Shown here: piece after piece, positions 47,601-60,300 of the stretch
Layout of the letters: the number at the start of each line of letters is the position of its first letter
How positions within the stretch are numbered: the first letter of the stretch is position 1
Source: Ascaris suum
Taxonomy: Eukaryota > Nematoda > Chromadorea > Rhabditida > Ascarididae
Length of the DNA: 64,000 nucleotides
Direction of reading: 5' to 3'
Assembly (NCBI GenBank): GCA_013433145.1
Contig: CM024183.1
Coordinates: forward strand, 4,954,001 to 5,018,000
The notes under the pieces: model-generated
What the model saw: only the letters and a program-made list of their open reading frames with translations
What the model was told of the DNA's origin: nothing
Database searches by the model: none
Made by a program: the position numbers and the translations under genes

Positions 47601-50600
47601 CGCTAAACGAGAGGTGTCATTCAAGAATGAGGAAAAAAGAAACTCACAGTCGTCAACAGCCGGCGACTGAGCAAGCGACGAGGCGCTGCATGCTCCAGCC
47701 GAATGGCCGATTAGGGTCACCTTCTCTGGATCACCTCCAAAATTGACGATCTCCTCTTGAATCCACCTTAAGGCAGTAATCTGATCCCAGATTCCTCTAT
47801 TCGGAGGGAATTGCTTCGTGAACGTCGTAAAGAAGCCTAAACTTGTGGAAACTTTAAAATCCGAATCGCAGAAACTCCAATCCTATATGACAGCAATCAT
47901 TTATTGAAACTCCAAGCCCTAAAATTAAGCGCCAGATGGCTGTATTTTATTGTAGTTTTTGAAGTCATTTCCACCATAAGACACTTCCGCCGTGATTCTG
48001 AGAGAACTTCAAAATCTCATTAATCGAGTTTCAACGATCGTAGACTAATACAAATGCATAATTAAGAGCTTTGATAGAAGTTGCATCCAACGAGCGCAAA
48101 TTTGCATCGAAAACTGAAGAAAAAAAATCAAATGAATTTTGTGTTATAATATAAAAATATTTCAACATATATTACAATAAACAAAACAAAAAAAAACACA
48201 AAAATTTATACGATAATATAAATTCTCTCGAATATTTTATCAATGAGAAAAAGGTTTTTTCTGTGCACTCTTGACAGATTTGCATTATGTGAAAGGAATC
48301 TGTGCTAGAAAACGAGGAGAAATTTGTTTCAAATCATGACGCCTCTCCTTCAAGAAAAAGCGTTAATTCTAGGATTGATTGCAAGATCAGTGATTACAAG
48401 ATCAGTTCAAAAGATCAACAAGCGGAAGCAGATTAAAAGAGAACTCCCTAAATTATTGCATATGGCTTTTAAAAGTTCCATTCTTACTAAATTCCAACAG
48501 CCTATAAGCGGTCTATATAAACTGTTTTCGAAAAGAGAATTACCGAGCATGCCAACACGATAGTTGAGAGTGACGAATATAATGTCACGTCGTACTAAAT
48601 TACTCACAATTCCATGATACATCCATTCAGCAACGCCTCCAAACTTGAATCCTCCACCGTGAATATAAACAAGTACCGGATATTTGCTCTTTTTATTCGC
48701 TACCTATAATGAAGACATTTTTATCGGCTACAGCCTCACTTAGTAATCCCTTGCGAAGCGAGAGTAGAGGAAATATTACTTTGTGAATGATCGAAAGGAT
48801 CAAGTTTCCGATCGCACTGATAATGATAATAGTGAAAATAATCAAATGAAAACGATCAATAAACGAGAGAATCAAGAAAAGATATATGGTCGGAAATTGA
48901 TACCACTACGGTATATTAGATAAAGTGCCTTGCAAAGAAACTATTACTGTGTTTACATATAAGCGATCAGTAGCGATGCATCTTTTGCATGAAAACGTTT
49001 AAAATATAATCCAAGTTAATGTGGCGATAGCCGTCGTATGGTTTAACTAAAGTTCAACCTTTTGTAATACATCTGTAATCCGATATGAATTTGTGAATTG
49101 GCCCTCAGAAGTAGCGATATTTACCTCGGTCAGTCATCTTGTATTTACTCATTCGTGTAAAATCAAACTTTTCAACTGTGCTAAATGCTTATTTTTGAAT
49201 TAAACTAACGTTGGGAGCAAAGATGTTGAGTGTGAGGCAATCCTCGTCCATACCCGTCTGGAACCTCTCTGCAAGAGTCTCACCTTCGTACTGAGGGCAG
49301 ATTGCACCATAGCGATTCGCTTCAATTGTCTTGTCGTATTTACCAATTATCTGCGGCTTCTATAATACGGCGAACTCTTGAAATCTTCTCCTAATAGTTT
49401 AGAGAATAAAGTTCACGTCCAAGCTAGGAAACATCCCGGCTTTGTTCCCTAAAAGCAATGCAACTGCTCTCCCCACCCTTACTGCTTACTACGAATAAGG
49501 CACCCAAATTTATGAAGCTGCTAAAGATATGGCAATATGCTGCTGTGATTCTCGGCATATGAGTAGGATTCTCATGGAAACCCGCCGCAAATTATCGGCC
49601 ATCCCCAATAAACAATGCTTTTGGACCCGCCTGTTCGCTTATTATATATTAATGACTTTGTTGACAATTTAATGGATGAATGTTCTCGAGTTACGGATAA
49701 TGCAAAGGTGTTCGTATATTATAATCGAATATACCTTTTCTGGTTACTGGCGCTTACAACATTCGCAACATTATTGGCATTTCTAAGGCAATTAAGGCAC
49801 CTTAACAAAGTAAACGCATTCACAACATTTCTGAGGCCCTTCTGTTATTGTATACAGTTCGCTCTTCGTCCAAATTTATATTCCACTGGTTAGGAAGTGC
49901 CATACTTAGTTCATAACACATATTTTCTATGTTTGGATCCCACCATTATTTTATGAATGCTTTTGCTTCCGTTTTTATAGTTGAAATTTTGTAAGCACTT
50001 TCCATGCCTCTAAGATGATGATATTCCTTGCAGATTGAACAGAACATGTGACATCAAGTATATATACAAGATGAATTTAATGGATAATAATCTCTAAATG
50101 ACACCTGTTATATTTCCCTCGGGGAGATTGGGTAGTAGATCTCAGCTACAAATTCATCCATTAATTTCAACAAAATTGATCATAGCGTGAGATTACAAAC
50201 GGATGCAAAGCTCCTCTTGTACTGAACTGCAAAAAGCATATATACCGCTTATTTAATGAAGATATCTGAAATTATCGATGAATTCGCAGATGACCTCAGA
50301 GGCAAAAGTACCTTAAATCTCTTCTCACCAATCGGAGGTACAGCGTAAGGCACTCCGAGAAAAACATCTGCCTCTCCTTTATAAAAATTCTTGAGCAAAG
50401 CGTTATTCACATGGAAACCACGTATATCTCCTGAAATAATTTACTTTTGCTCATTAGAAGCATTATGTATAAAAAAAAGAACATAGATATGTTAGGCATT
50501 TTTCTGATATAAACAGTGGTATATAAGAAAGAAACCCGTTACGTAGTGAAATTTATTATTTTTTAATTTATTGTTATTAAATTTATTACCCTCACAATTT

Positions 50601-51299
50601 TGATGCTGTATGTGTAATTGTGGAGAATTCAGTTTGCTGATTTTTCGCTCACTTATTACCATACTCGACCACTCAATATCAATTGCCAACGTGTGCGTTC
50701 AAGTTAACACGTCGAGTGAATAATGAATAAAATTACAATGAATCGTCAAGAACTCAACTAATAAAGATTAGATGATTGTACAAAAGAAATACCTGTGCAA
50801 TGAGTGATGAGCAGCCTGAGAGCTTTATTAGTTGAAGTAAAAATTCATTGGTTATTTCTTCCAGTCGAAATTCATCATTATATTTGCTGATAAAAAACAA
50901 GGAATTTCACTATGTCATGTTGAAAGCATAGCGATTTTCTCGTTCCAATGAAAAGACGATAGATTCTCCGAATTTCTATTATAATGAGGAGAAGGAAGTA
51001 TATCAATAAATATTTTAATCTGTGCATTTTAAAAATCGACTTTATGAGAAATATAAAGAAGGATTGAGCGAAAAATTCGCAAAAGCTCGAGATTATTGTT
51101 TGGCCAGACGAGTGGCGGTTGGTTAGAGTGGGAAAGTTTTGACTGGCACCACTTCCCGGGCTACAGTGACAGGTAGGAGTACCACTCCAGGGAACTCACC
51201 TCTGGATGTGTGCACAGTGACGCGGACGTTTTCATCTTCGCTTGGTTGCTTTGAAAACGCGAAGCACCCAGTAATGAGTATCAATGGTATCAAATGCAT
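41689..51299 (-). CDS. Type-B carboxylesterase, secretory pathway, complete
   Basis: Twelve minus-strand exons: 51299-51200, 50430-50312, 49359-49210, 48703-48544, 47836-47648, 47161-47064, 46386-46276, 45583-45466, 44340-44144, 43470-43329, 43085-42941 and 41899-41689. Every phase matches and the sum is 1740 nt (579 residues plus TGA), close to the usual 550-580. It is an alpha/beta-hydrolase that splits ester bonds of lipids or xenobiotics. A hydrophobic signal peptide (MHLIPLILITGCFAFS) is followed by FLGVPYAVPPIG, DEDCLTLNIFAPN, the oxyanion-hole HGGGF (138-142) and NYRVGMLG. The nucleophile is Ser222 in GHSAG, the acid Glu344 in GSTEDEY, and the base His465 in VFHGMEL. The protein ends in HGEL, like the ER-retention tails of vertebrate carboxylesterases (HxEL). 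Acceptor TTTTCAG lies 20 nt before the ATG. The triad argues for an active enzyme rather than a cholinesterase-like adhesion protein; gut expression, as for C. elegans GES-1, is only an analogy. Confidence 0.93.
42576..42919. repeat. Possible dispersed repeat fragment in an esterase intron
   Basis: This GC-richer block between esterase exons 11 and 12 has three overlapping plus frames. It centres on an imperfect inverted repeat at about 42702-42731 (core CGGGCC, TT, GGCCCG). No domain is visible. It differs in composition from the flanking AT-rich intron, which suggests an inserted element. Confidence 0.3.
44776..44789. repeat. Poly-G tract (14 nt)
   Basis: Uninterrupted G run inside an intron of the carboxylesterase gene. 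Confidence 0.95.
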
Positions 51300-51326
51300 C
51301 CTCCGAACCTCTGAAGCAGCTGAAAA
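51300..51326 (-). promoter_or_regulatory. Likely spliced-leader acceptor of the carboxylesterase
   Basis: On the minus strand, the consensus TTTTCAG ends at 51320, leaving a 20-nt leader before the ATG at 51299. No upstream coding exon is in reach, so trans-splicing is the simplest reading. Confidence 0.5.
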
Positions 51327-51917
51327 TCATCATATGTGAGTGTTTACAACAAATATGCCAAGAACAGCAAATACGTACTGAATTTTCTTTTTTTTAATGT
51401 AATGTCAATGTGATAAGTATTCAGACCTGCAAAACTTTCCCATCTGCAGCAAGTGGCGGTACGGATGAGAGGGAGGGAGTGGGGAGCTCCGAGCCGATGT
51501 GCATATGCATCGAGATCTAATAACGGATTGGCTTATGAAGCGCTGAGATTCATGTCTTTTTGAAAAGAAATCCTTCTAGCACATTTAAAACCTTTCGATA
51601 TGAAGTAGAAAAAAAGGAAGAAAGGATTCCAAATGCTGCTCCTTTCGAAGTAACCAAATTCTATTTTCATTCGATGAGGAAGGGAATTTTAATTGATATC
51701 AGTTCCATCGACTACACGTAATCACTCTATGTCCTCTTGATTTATCCACAATCTTTCGATACTCAAATGTGCATTTTATGGATATAAATACCATCCACCT
51801 ATCACCACCTGCTGAAATAGCAATAACTTCATCGATTTCATGCTTCTGACAAAAATTATATATATTGACAGCAATACCACAAATGCAGCAGTGGAAATAC
51901 AACAAAAAAATCGCAGT

Positions 51918-51922
<5 letters not shown>

Positions 51923-52007
<85 letters not shown>
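51923..52007. repeat. AT dinucleotide microsatellite (about 85 bp)
   Basis: Alternating AT about 0.6 kb upstream of the carboxylesterase start. Confidence 0.95.
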
Positions 52008-52011
<4 letters not shown>

Positions 52012-52609
52012 GAAAGTGCAAGGTGAACGCTGAATTAACAAAAGTGCAAACTTGTAAAACACCAGAAACGCCGAGCGACGCGGTATGTTGGGCGAAGGTC
52101 TCCGTGAGGTGAGCAGCACTAACGAAATGTCACTGCAGCGTTGCACGTGACAGGTACAAGCACCCAATAACAGCCGCCGGTATTCCGCTGTAAAGTTGCT
52201 TAATTCGGTTGTTTACCGCAAGAGAGTGCAAATGATAATGTCCGTTGTAACAAAATTTGCTAATTAGATCAATCTGCAGGTATTTTCCGGGTGCGATTGC
52301 TAGTCAGCTGCTCTTGATATTACTTTAGTGGTTTCCTCAAACGGCGCTCAACGCGAATTCGATAATGCAAATCTTCGGCGAACCAGATTTATGTGGTGTT
52401 GGTGTGGTAATTCAAGGAAGCTGCACTCACCAACTTGAGCAAACTGAACAAATAGCTGCGTAAGATGAAATCGAGTAACTGAAAAACATTATTCATTTTC
52501 GACGAAAAAGAGAGTTGCATCCACCGAAATGGAATTAGCCTTCAGTATTTCTCTAGAAAACGAATATTATTCCTCAGATAAAGTCACATTTCTGCCTATC
52601 CCATATAAA

Positions 52610-52736
52610 TACGAATATAAATATAAATTTAAATATAAATATAAATATAAAATAAATACAAATATTCTCGTTAAGGCTAATATTAGTATAATCATAATTG
52701 TTGATGCGAAATGTAAACATGATGTAAATGAAGAAA

Positions 52737-52811
<75 letters not shown>
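52610..52811. repeat. Tetranucleotide TAAA repeat with degenerate ATAAAT flank
   Basis: Perfect TAAA units run from about 52735 to 52811, preceded from about 52610 by degenerate TATAAA-like hexamers. The Leu/Phe/Ile-rich frame across it on the minus strand is an artefact. Confidence 0.93.
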
Positions 52812-55800
52812 GTTCATACATATAACGGATGAAAGAACGGGACAAGATTCCAACTTAATGAAAAAGAATCTTCGAAAGCAAAGTTATATAAATGTGACCA
52901 AAGTGGTGAGAAAAATGATGGCAAAGAATCTGAGCGAAAACAGCGTCTTCGAAGAAAAAAGCCATCGATTCGCTGTTGTTTACGGTAAGCGAATGAGTAT
53001 AAGCGAGCAAAATGTGCAGCTGATAAGAAAAATCTTTTATCACTGCGTTTATATCACGTCGATATTATTTCTGAGAGAGGGAGAAGTTCCTACGAGAAAA
53101 AAGTTTATATCTGTCAAAATTTAGAGTAATATAGTAAGTAAAGTAAAAATTTAGAGTAATATCACTGAAAAAATGCATTTGAATATTTCTGAAGTAAAAT
53201 TGAATTATCTCCAATGAACTGTTGTTCTCTATACGAAAAGATTCCCTTTGTTTGATGTATAAATTTGTGTGCTTTCTTCAACAGAGAATTGTGGTGTTAT
53301 TATTGTCTGCATCTCCCCAGCGAATACTGCACAAAAGTGCCGATAAATTGAAACACCCCTGTGGCCATCAATCTCTCTTTATAAAACAGGTGAAATAAGG
53401 GGAAAAGAATACCTTTTTCAGCAGTAAAAGGAGGATTCTTTAGTTAATGAGCACCCAACCATCTCAGAAGGAACCGCCTATCTATCCGCTGCAATTCTTT
53501 TGCTTAGTCACGGATGTGACTACATTATAACACTACATCAGTTTTGCAGAAAAATGTAAAAAAAAACGGATGAGACAATTGCAGTTAAAGAATTGTTAGA
53601 GGAAGCCGTTGCTCGGCGAGTATTGATTTCTTCTTCTTAGAGCTGTGCAGGTGGAAACTTGATTGTTTCCCACCAGGTACAACTTGATTGATGCGGTTTG
53701 TTTACGAAATGGCCTATTTCAGAGGATCTTACGCATTGAAAAACAAGAGAAAGAGACGACAGATTTTGAATATGTGTCGAGTAAATGCCGAACGTTTGTA
53801 CTAATGCCCGTGGGACGCTCGAAAATTCTTAACTGTGTACGTCTTTTCCAAGCAAAAACCTTCAGTAATTAAAGTATGTTATGGATATGTTTAGCAAGGC
53901 TGAAATTTAATTGGTTACTATTTTGGATGCAGATACGAATACATAATTCCGCGACCATTGTCTGTTTGGTTTGAGTTGAAAATATTTAGTAATCTGTAAA
54001 ATTCAGCGATTCGAGTCTTGCCCATCAACCTCTGACTGCTTACACTTTGATGATCCAATCGCCCACCGACGAAATTCATACTAATTGTCATCCAACATTT
54101 CCTAGTGGAACCAGGTGGACAGTGAATCGATCAAATGGGTTCACTTTATAGGATGCGAGATAGTTGTCTGAAAAATTTGCATGTCGCGACTTGCTCAGAT
54201 ACTAGCGGACAGGAAGTCCGGCAGTACCTGAAGGCAGAAATGATGGAAATCAGAGTTCAGTGAGCGGAAAATAATTCCAAAGAAAGGAGAACTGATCGTG
54301 TTTCTCTCCAAAATTCACTTCCTTTTGCAATTTATCCTTGCTTCTGAATAACCCGCATTATTTCTTGTCTACATGTGTATTTGCTCGTAACCATCTAAGC
54401 ACAAGTATGTATGTGTATGGACAAAGGAACAGCCAAATGCACCTTTATGAACGTAAAGAATGCAAATCTAAAGCGATAAAAAAATATAACAAGAGGACAC
54501 AGAAACGTATGTCATGAAAATGCACAATATGCACTTTTGTAGTAGGGGCCACTAGGCCAACTAATTATCCAAACTAGGTCAAAAGTCCAAAAAAAATAGG
54601 CCAACTATATAAACCACAGGGTCGAAGAAAAGCAACAAAAACTAATGGCCAAGAAAGGCGAGCAAAGCTAACGAAAAGATGTCTAACGTTCTGTTTTCAT
54701 GCGAAACTAGAGGTCGCCAGGGCATGCTGAAGCATATAATTCGTTGTTGGCAGCAGCTAACTTCGTTGGAAAAATTTGAATTAAAATTTTCTGGATATTT
54801 GAATGTCGATATACTTATAAATAGTGATGTAGTAAACAGTGATGTAGTAAATTCGCGTCATCCTAGAGCGTGGATTATGGAAAAATGGACGTGTTGATAG
54901 AAATGAAGACGAATAGTTATATCGGTGTCGTGATATATTGTTGTGAAGATGTGTAAAATCACGTAAAATATACAAAATCGAGTATTAATTTCTTCGAGAA
55001 AACATCGTCGATGTTTTTCATTTCGTAGCGAAAGAAAACGAGAATCGTTGCCACCGAAACACACGTATTGTTGCATTTTCAATCAATCGCATCGTTATGA
55101 GCCGAAACTCGATTGATTTTAAATAAACTATTTTCATGTAGTAACAAAATGAAGGTGGATATTATTTTTCAACAGTTTCCACTTTTCGACGAAAAAAAAA
55201 ATCCTCAATTTTGGGTGTCAATATATGAAGATATGCGTAATATTGCTGAAGCAAAGAGAAGGCTACAAACCGGAGAGGTATATGTTGTTTTATTCAACAG
55301 TTTTTTAACTTATCAATTGCTCGAGAAGAGATAAAACTCTATTTTTTACCTCCTATGATAATCTTAGCAAAACGAATGAATAGATAATGAAGAACACTTG
55401 TGAAATTTTTAAAAAAACTCGAAAAATTTTTTTCCACTGGGTGGAAACTTTTCAGAGGAAATTATTACGATGATACAGCCATATTGCTCTGAAGTCTAGA
55501 ATAACAATACATCAACACGGAAATTCGTCGTGAGGAATATGTGAGAAAGAGTAACAAGAGGCTTATAACGAACAAAGTGTGCAATGTCTATGTTTCGACA
55601 GCTTGGTGGCAATAAGTGTTGAAGGCGTTGCGTTGTTATCGACTGCCCGTTATTCTCTCATGCGTTGAATATGCACTGCAACGCTTCATGAAGGATGAAA
55701 TAACCTCAGCGAGTCTTCAATATGAAACGAAATTTTTGCAGTTCTATCGAAATACTCCTCGATGTAACCCCTCCACTCTTTCAAATATTATGTACTTCTC

Positions 55801-57353
55801 GAACGGGATCCTACATTTACAGTTTATAGATGTATTTCAAAAGACTTTTCATTTCTTTTGAAGGATGCTGCCGAGGTAAACGCTGAATGGTTCTGACGTG
55901 GAGCTGAATGGAGACCGAATCAAGGACTCGAAGGTATTTGGAGTAGAGAGAATAAACCAGCAACTTAGGTATAAAATCTCAATTTCTCTAATAAACTCGG
56001 AAATCTCCATTAGGATGACAAACTTCTTGATGCGAAAGATAGATTTCTCTCCACCCTAATTAGATGATTGAACCCAAAGAACATGAATATATATAAAGTG
56101 ACATAACCCAGAAAGGCATCAATTATTTTTTCAATTCAATGCATGACCAGAAAAAAATATCCACTATAGTTTTTTCAAAGAGAGACTCTCTGCGTAGGTG
56201 GAACGCTGTTCACAGCAAGTTGCTAGCGCATTCTTATGTTTATCTTGTCTATTTATTCAGGTGCATTGTTTAGTGTTATATTCATTCATGTGCGTTATTT
56301 GGTACTATAATCGTGCAGCTTACTTTAATTAACCATTGCTTTAATATCGTTTGAAGCTTTTTGCGTTCATTGCGATTGTTGCCATATCTAGAGGATTTGA
56401 ACACAACGTTCATTCTGTGTAACAACGGCTGTTCGTTGCTGACGCGAATCGTCGCATTTGAGGTTAATTGTACGAGTTTGAGGTTCCCGACAATCGTGAG
56501 CGTGAGAGAGAGGTTCAGAAGCGACATACCAAACTTGGGATGTCGTAACTTGGAAGCTTGCGAAAGAGTAGTTGGAATAAAGGCACAAAATCACACATCG
56601 TCAATCTAGTAGGTATGCTTTATGTGCTGAGTAAAGAACCAGTGATTTCGAAAGAGATAATATTCGAAATGCTGAATCCAATTGAAGGCCTCATGAATCG
56701 TTGATTGCAATGTGTTTTGAATTTGAAACATTTGCATGGCATTTTCCAGATCAAGCAACACTGATAGTATCCCAGCCGCTTCCCTTAAGATTGTTTGACA
56801 CCTCGTCGGACTTCTTCAGCTTCAAAGCCGTCATTTCTTGAATTGCTTACCACTGAAAGTTGATTTCGAAGCATTTTCGTGACCCCGACACCGTAAGGTC
56901 ACACAACCAGCTTATATCGCTTATGAATTAGCTGCATTTCACATATTGCAAACTGCTGGCCTGTAAAATTTCTTGCCGTAACACAGTCCGTTATTCGACG
57001 ACGGGGAACTCCTAAAGCCCGTACCCCCTTTCTCAAGCTGTATGACTTCCTTTCGCTAAGACAATGGCATATTTATTGCAGCTAGATCTGAGATCACCTG
57101 AAACAAGCGTATTATCCGATAAAAACTTCATATCGTCGCTAAAGACGGTAGTACCTTTGCGTGGGAAATCTGAATAATCAATCACCTCTTTAATGTTTTA
57201 TTCATTCTTACATAGCAACCATTTAAAATACAGCAGTAAATTTCTATATGTTGATAAGGAAGCAAAGAATGAAATCGAGCTGTGAAGAAGCCAGACAGTG
57301 CTTCGTATGGTCAAAAAACTTCGAGATGAATTACCACACCGCTGAAGGAGCAA

Positions 57354-60300
57354 TCACCAGACGGCGCACTTTCTTTGTGGATTCATCGCAGATCCAGAGG
57401 GACAGTTGAATGCTTGCGCAAAAGCATTCGAGTTTTGTATTGGTCCTAGAACCCTGAAAGTTTTGATCACTGCTTAGCGCGAGTGCAGAAGTGATAAACT
57501 TGACACTTTCAACTTTTACAATGGAATTCTCCAATTTTCATTTCATTGCTGAAAAGGCTGTTTATTTCTATGTAATTGATTTCGAAAATGAGAGAATGCG
57601 CGCTATAAGGATATAGCGGAGACACTCTCATATCGCTGTTCTCACTCGAATCTCGACCTTATTAAATATTTCAAATATTCGCAAACTTTGATATACTTTG
57701 CAAATTTGCATTTCCAAACTTCATTAGGTGATCCAAATGCATGCATGATTTTCTTTGGGTATGAGCGCTTCCACTGTCTCTATTTCGGGCATTTTCAACA
57801 GTGGAAGCGCTGATGGATGAAGTTACAAATTCGAACGGTATATATAAATTACACCAGCGGCATACTACTACTTTCAAGACAATCTATGAATTTCGAAAAG
57901 TTTGCTGGACACTAGAAAGAAAAGCTCAAAGTTTGCTTATTTTTTAAAACTAGTAAGTATCAAGTATCAACGTAGGTATCAAGTATTTATATCGGTCCGG
58001 TGACATTTCAAAGGTCGATCAAGTATCAAAATCGAATGCTAAACTCCTTTAAAATATGAATAGACTAGTGCACTTTTGTGCAATAATTGCACAGGTAAGA
58101 TGACGCCATAATAGAAATGCGAGTTTTTCTCCATGTGCACATATTTGTCTGTGCATCTATCCACACGGTTAGTTTTATCTTTTAGTATCGAAGCCACTAT
58201 GGCGAAATTTGCTGGGTCTGACTCAATTGATCAACTTTGTGGAAAACTACGAGCATCTAGAGAAGTCATATAACTTAGGTACATTTAACGCTGGTTAGAT
58301 TTTTATCTTATGCCAGTCTTTCCATTGAAAAACGAATATTTTTTTTGTGCGAGACCCGTGTGGATGGCGATTCGCTTAAAATATTGAGACGTTGTTCTGC
58401 CAGGTGTAATTTGTTTTTAAGTGATAAACTATGAAACGAATTGATCAGGTAAAGGGAACGCGAAAGGAGGCATTTTTTTAAGTTCAGCTTGGGACACCTC
58501 ACCGTTTTTTATTAGAGATTTATGAAGAATACTATATATGATGAATGGAGCTGCAAAAATGTAAATCATATCATCTCCTCTAGCACTGTTTCGTTTATTT
58601 TGATGCCCTACTTCACTAATCATATCATTTTACTGCAACTTTTCTGAAAGGAAGCGATGTTTTTGTGAGTAGTACATAAGCTTACATTGCTTAAAGTATG
58701 ATGAATATGCCTCACAAGCACCAAGATAGTCTTATAAAGCAACAATTGATTGATTAAGAGGACAGCCGTTTGTACTTCCTATCCTTTTGAATTGCATAGC
58801 TAATAGTACCTGAGACTATCGAGTGAGTGTACCTCGGTTTGAAGCTTTTGTTGCGCGCCGTTTTTACCACACCATGTTTGTGCGTATGCCACAAAAAACG
58901 CCTGGTCACCATTAAAATTGGTACCTGGCAAACGGAAGGATGCATGTGCCTCTTGCGATTTCCACGCCTTAATATCAATTGCATTATCAGTGATGGATTA
59001 CGAAGACGAGCAGCTATAAGATTTCAAATTTTCATCCGAATCCGCACACAATGAATATGACATTGTGAGCACTTTAAAGAGACCAATTATTATGGATTGA
59101 GCACGATAGGTCATCGGCACGCTTCGAAACACCCGCAGTGTTTCCCGCATTTTGGCAGTCGTTCGCCAGAAGTCGCAGCCATAGATAGTTGAATAATGAT
59201 TTAACAGCAAAAAATACTGGAAATTAGGTTGAAGCAAAGGAACTTATTGCTCTGCCGACAGACACTATTCATTAGGGTGGTGCTGCTCTTATGCGGATTT
59301 TTGAGCCTCCCTAAACAACCTACTGCAATGCCTTTTATCTAACATGTTAGTTAGGAAGCAGATCAATGGTTTAGATGGACTTAGAGCCTAGTTCTAAACT
59401 CTCAATAGCCAAAAAACGGTAGCATTCATAATAACATTTCTTGCATTATTTAATTTACAGCTAACGAAGCAAAATTTCAGCGTCCTGATAAGGAAGTATA
59501 CCTCTGTAATGGAAGGTTATGATCAAGCCGAAAGACCATACTAGCAGCAAATGTTTTAGATATTAAGTGAGAAAAATTTCCTGCTGATTCTATAATGTGT
59601 TCAACAGATAGCTAAGCGATTTGTTATAGTAACTTCTCTTTCTAGTCTTAACAGCCATAAGAAATACTGCTTCCTAAGCAACATCATGAGAGATGCTACC
59701 AGCACCTAACTCGCTTATTTCAATTTTGTGCTAATGGATTTACTTTTGGTGAATGTATTGAACATCATTCCTGTGTGCTATTGGTCCCTAAGCAGTTATT
59801 TCTCTGTATTTAAATGGAGTATCGATATCCTAAGAATTTATTGAGCACTTTCTCTTACAGATCAAACGACCGCTTTCACGATATCACTTTTTGGCAGCAT
59901 CATTTACTCAATTTCATATGCGCTCAGGGCAGCAGTAATTCGGCATTCTCTGTTATTCTAAGTTTGATTTCTATGGTTACTGATGTGTCTCAACCTTATA
60001 TTCTTTCTGAAAGGCAGTTTTCAGTAACCCATTTTATACCGCAACACCCCACCTATATTGTTTTAAATCTTCTTTGATATAGATGCATAGAATATCATGG
60101 AATCTATTGTGGAATTCTTCATAACTGCTTTTAGACCAGAGATTGCTTATGATATCGTCCATTTTTTTAAGGATTTTGAAAATTTTTGCAGCCTTATATC
60201 GAGCTATATTTACCTCATTGCCAAGTATTAAATCTCTTGGGTTTGAATGTCATCATGCTCGCATTACTTCTTCGCTTAAAACTATCAAAAGATCTCATTT

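Larger units (their letters stand above)
51327..57353. other. Intergenic region between M13 peptidase and carboxylesterase
   Basis: About 6 kb with no supported exon. It holds the AT tract at 51.9 kb, the AAAT tract at 52.7 kb and several short frames without domains or splice sites. Its left end should hold the esterase promoter and its right end the peptidase 3' untranslated region. Confidence 0.45.

Noticed and set aside
52529..52845. Frames over the TAAA and ATAAAT repeats
   Set aside because: They consist of translated simple repeat.
55616..55861. 81-codon plus frame in the intergenic region
   Set aside because: No recognisable domain and no clear start context or splice sites; similar length occurs by chance in this window.
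58998..59237. Minus open frame with text resembling an M13 C-terminal segment (YFLLLNHYSTIYGC)
   Set aside because: The true M13 exons at 60860 and 58967 join in phase without it, and they already supply the conserved LPG..QAFF..YAQTWC segment. The frame lies in an intron.
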